Of a stretch of 64,000 nt of DNA, positions 62,684 to 64,000 are shown piece after piece. Both the position numbers and the translations under genes were made by a program. Positions within the stretch are counted from its first letter, which is position 1, and the number at the start of each line of letters is the position of its first letter. Below the pieces are notes generated by a model that had not been told where the DNA came from, did no database searches, and saw only the letters and a list, made by a program, of their open reading frames with translations. Source of the stretch: Streptomyces sp. NBC_01750 (GTDB lineage: Bacteria > Actinomycetota > Actinomycetes > Streptomycetales > Streptomycetaceae). The DNA lies in the NCBI RefSeq assembly GCF_035918095.1, contig NZ_CP109137.1:2420001-2484000 (forward strand), given 5' to 3'.

Positions 62684-63316
62684 TCAGAGCTCGGGGCCGT
62701 CCCCGGGCTCTTCCTGGTACGAGTAGCGCTGCTCGCGCCACGGGTCTCCGAGGTTGTGATAGCCGCGCTCCTCCCAGAAGCCCCGGCGATCGGCGGTCAT
62801 GTACTCCACGCCCCGGACCCACTTGGGCCCTTTCCAGGCGTACAGCTGCGGCACGACCAGCCGCAGCGGAAAGCCGTGCTCGGCGGTGAGCAGCTCACCG
62901 TCCTTGTGGGTCGCGAAGATCGTGCGCTCCGAGGCGAAGTCGGAGAGCCGCAGATTGGCGCTGTAGCCGTACTCGGCCCAGACCATGACATGGGTGGCGT
63001 TCGGTGCCGGCGGCGCGAAGTCCATCAGCGTACGGGCGGACACACCGCCCCATTCGGCCCCCTGCATGCTGAACTTCGTCACGCAGTGCAGATCGGCGAC
63101 GACGCTGGAGAAGGGCAGCGCCGAGAACTCCTCATGGTTCCAGCAGCGTTTGTCGCCGTCCGCCGTGGCGCCGAAGACCCTGAACTCCCAGCGGTCCGGC
63201 TTGAACTTGGGTACGGGGCCGTAGTGGGTGACCGGCCAGCCACGCTGAAGTCGCTGCCCCGGAGGAAGCTCGGACTCCTCTGATGCGCGGTATTCCCGGC
63301 TCTCCGGCTGACCCAT
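62684..63316 (-). CDS. Sulfite-oxidase-like molybdopterin oxidoreductase
   Basis: 210 aa from ATG 63316; in-frame codons upstream do not offer a better start, and no strong Shine-Dalgarno is seen. It is a short SUOX-fold protein of the YuiH/YedY-like class: DRWEFRVFGATADGDKRCW, then DLHCVTKFS, with Cys78 as molybdenum ligand, VMVWAEYGYSANLRLSDF, LLTAEHGFPLRLVVPQLYAWKGPKWVRGVEYM (cited by ends). It lacks a signal peptide or heme domain. The substrate is unknown. It is divergent from bfr. Confidence 0.9.
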   Translation of the reverse strand: MGQPESREYRASEESELPPGQRLQRGWPVTHYGPVPKFKPDRWEFRVFGATADGDKRCWNHEEFSALPFSSVVADLHCVTKFSMQGAEWGGVSARTLMDFAPPAPNATHVMVWAEYGYSANLRLSDFASERTIFATHKDGELLTAEHGFPLRLVVPQLYAWKGPKWVRGVEYMTADRRGFWEERGYHNLGDPWREQRYSYQEEPGDGPEL

Positions 63317-63471
63317 GCCTTCAATGGTGACAGACCAGGAGGGGTGGTCATGACCAGGTCTGAGCCGATTCGGGCAACTCGTACTAAGCATGCACTTACT
63401 GGACGCCCCTCGGTCGCGGTGCGAGGATGCGCGCACCTGCCCCAGTCATACGTGCGGAAGGAGCCTCTGCG

Positions 63472-63951
63472 ATGCAGGGCGACCACGAGGTCATCGAGTT
63501 TCTCAATGAGCAGCTGACCGCCGAATTGACCGCCATCAACCAGTACTTCCTGCACGCGAAGATGCAGGAGAACTTCGGCTGGACGAAGCTCGCCAAGTAC
63601 ACCCGCGCCGAGTCGTTCGACGAGATGAAGCACGCGGAAGTACTGACCGACCGGATCCTCTTCCTCGACGGCCTGCCGAACTACCAGCGCCTTTTCCATG
63701 TGCGCGTCGGCCAGACGGTCACCGAGATGTTCCAGGCCGACCGGCAGGTCGAGGTGGAGGCGATCGACCGCCTCAGGCGCGGCATCGAGGTCATGCGTGG
63801 CAAGGGCGACATCACGTCGGCGAACATCTTCGAGTCGATCCTGGCGGACGAGGAGCATCACATCGACTATCTCGACACCCAGCTGGAGCTGGTCGAGAAA
63901 CTCGGTGAAGCGCTCTACATCGCCCAGCTGATCGAGCAGCCGGAGAGCTGA
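63472..63951 (+). CDS. bfr: Bacterioferritin
   Basis: 159 aa from ATG 63472, with GGAAGGAG 8 nt upstream. Four-helix ferritin-like protein with ferroxidase ligands Glu18, Glu51, His54 and the downstream Glu and His in ADEEHHIDYLDTQLELVEKLG. Met52 is present as the axial ligand of inter-subunit heme b, which separates Bfr from ferritins. The 24-mer stores iron and protects against peroxide. It is monocistronic, divergent from the molybdoenzyme gene. Confidence 0.96.
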   Translation: MQGDHEVIEFLNEQLTAELTAINQYFLHAKMQENFGWTKLAKYTRAESFDEMKHAEVLTDRILFLDGLPNYQRLFHVRVGQTVTEMFQADRQVEVEAIDRLRRGIEVMRGKGDITSANIFESILADEEHHIDYLDTQLELVEKLGEALYIAQLIEQPES

Positions 63952-63965
63952 ATCGCCTCGTGGGG

Positions 63966-64000
63966 CTAGGCGGCCTCGCTGAGCTCCGGGTCCACGGCGA
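63966..64000 (-). CDS. C-terminal end of a gene running off the right edge
   Basis: Reading on the minus strand the last codons are AVDPELSEAA followed by TAG at 63968-63966. The 3' end is convergent with bfr, 14 bp away. Too little remains to identify the gene; a real protein end is plausible from codon bias, but this is only an open frame of 11 codons. Confidence 0.35.
   Translation of the reverse strand, partial: AVDPELSEAA

Overview
This is a high-GC actinobacterial chromosome segment, almost certainly Streptomyces. Supports: strong G/C bias at third codon positions, many GTG starts, GTGA/ATGA gene overlaps, a DivIVA-ylmG-sepF-yggS-ylmD-ftsZ division block, an LL-DAP-type peptidoglycan cluster without murC or mraZ, a translational T-box before ileS, and Streptomyces-type intergenic repeats. 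The gene order matches what I recall of the S. coelicolor core region around ftsZ. I see no prophage, IS element, CRISPR array, tRNA or rRNA gene.

Left part (1-13.4 kb): the first codons of dnaE (minus) diverge from a DUF2252 gene. Then come a membrane protein, a membrane-anchored DsbA-like oxidoreductase, a Tat-exported PhoD phosphatase and a secreted M43 metalloprotease, each of the last three closed by or facing a strong hairpin. Next are a dienelactone-hydrolase-like enzyme, an MscS channel and a CPA1 antiporter. A minus-strand operon follows: DksA-like zinc-finger protein, lspA, rluD-like synthase, GNAT acetyltransferase.

Centre (13.6-35.8 kb): ileS (plus) is preceded by a translational T-box and carries the swapped signature GAHH in place of HXGH. 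It converges on the division and cell-wall (dcw) cluster, read on the minus strand in the order rsmH, ftsL, ftsI, murE, murF, mraY, murD, ftsW, murG, ftsQ, ftsZ, ylmD, yggS, sepF, ylmG, divIVA. Most junctions overlap by 4 nt. A 43-bp tandem duplication sits at the ftsI/murE junction, and a copy of an intergenic repeat lies inside the 5' coding part of ftsW.

Right-centre (35.8-52.8 kb): beta-carbonic anhydrase; a MoxR-DUF58-transglutaminase operon; DUF3040; a methyltransferase; a HEPN protein divergent from an RsbU/SpoIIE-type PP2C phosphatase; a MASE1 membrane protein; a three-gene cassette (degenerate ABC ATPase, YhgE/Pip membrane protein, TetR regulator) behind a 32-bp palindrome; DUF4126; an FAD oxidoreductase; and a Tyr/Gln-rich membrane protein.

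Right end (52.8-64 kb): metF and the thiamine genes thiE and (behind a TPP riboswitch) thiO-thiS-thiG, interleaved with an Rv2175c-type DNA-binding protein, a ferredoxin-reductase-like flavoprotein and a PASTA Ser/Thr kinase. Endonuclease IV, a His-rich DUF4396 protein behind a CsoR-like operator, a sulfite-oxidase-like molybdoenzyme and bacterioferritin finish the window. Overall it is a conserved core region; the unusual features are mostly regulatory or small-scale sequence events rather than a new multigene system.
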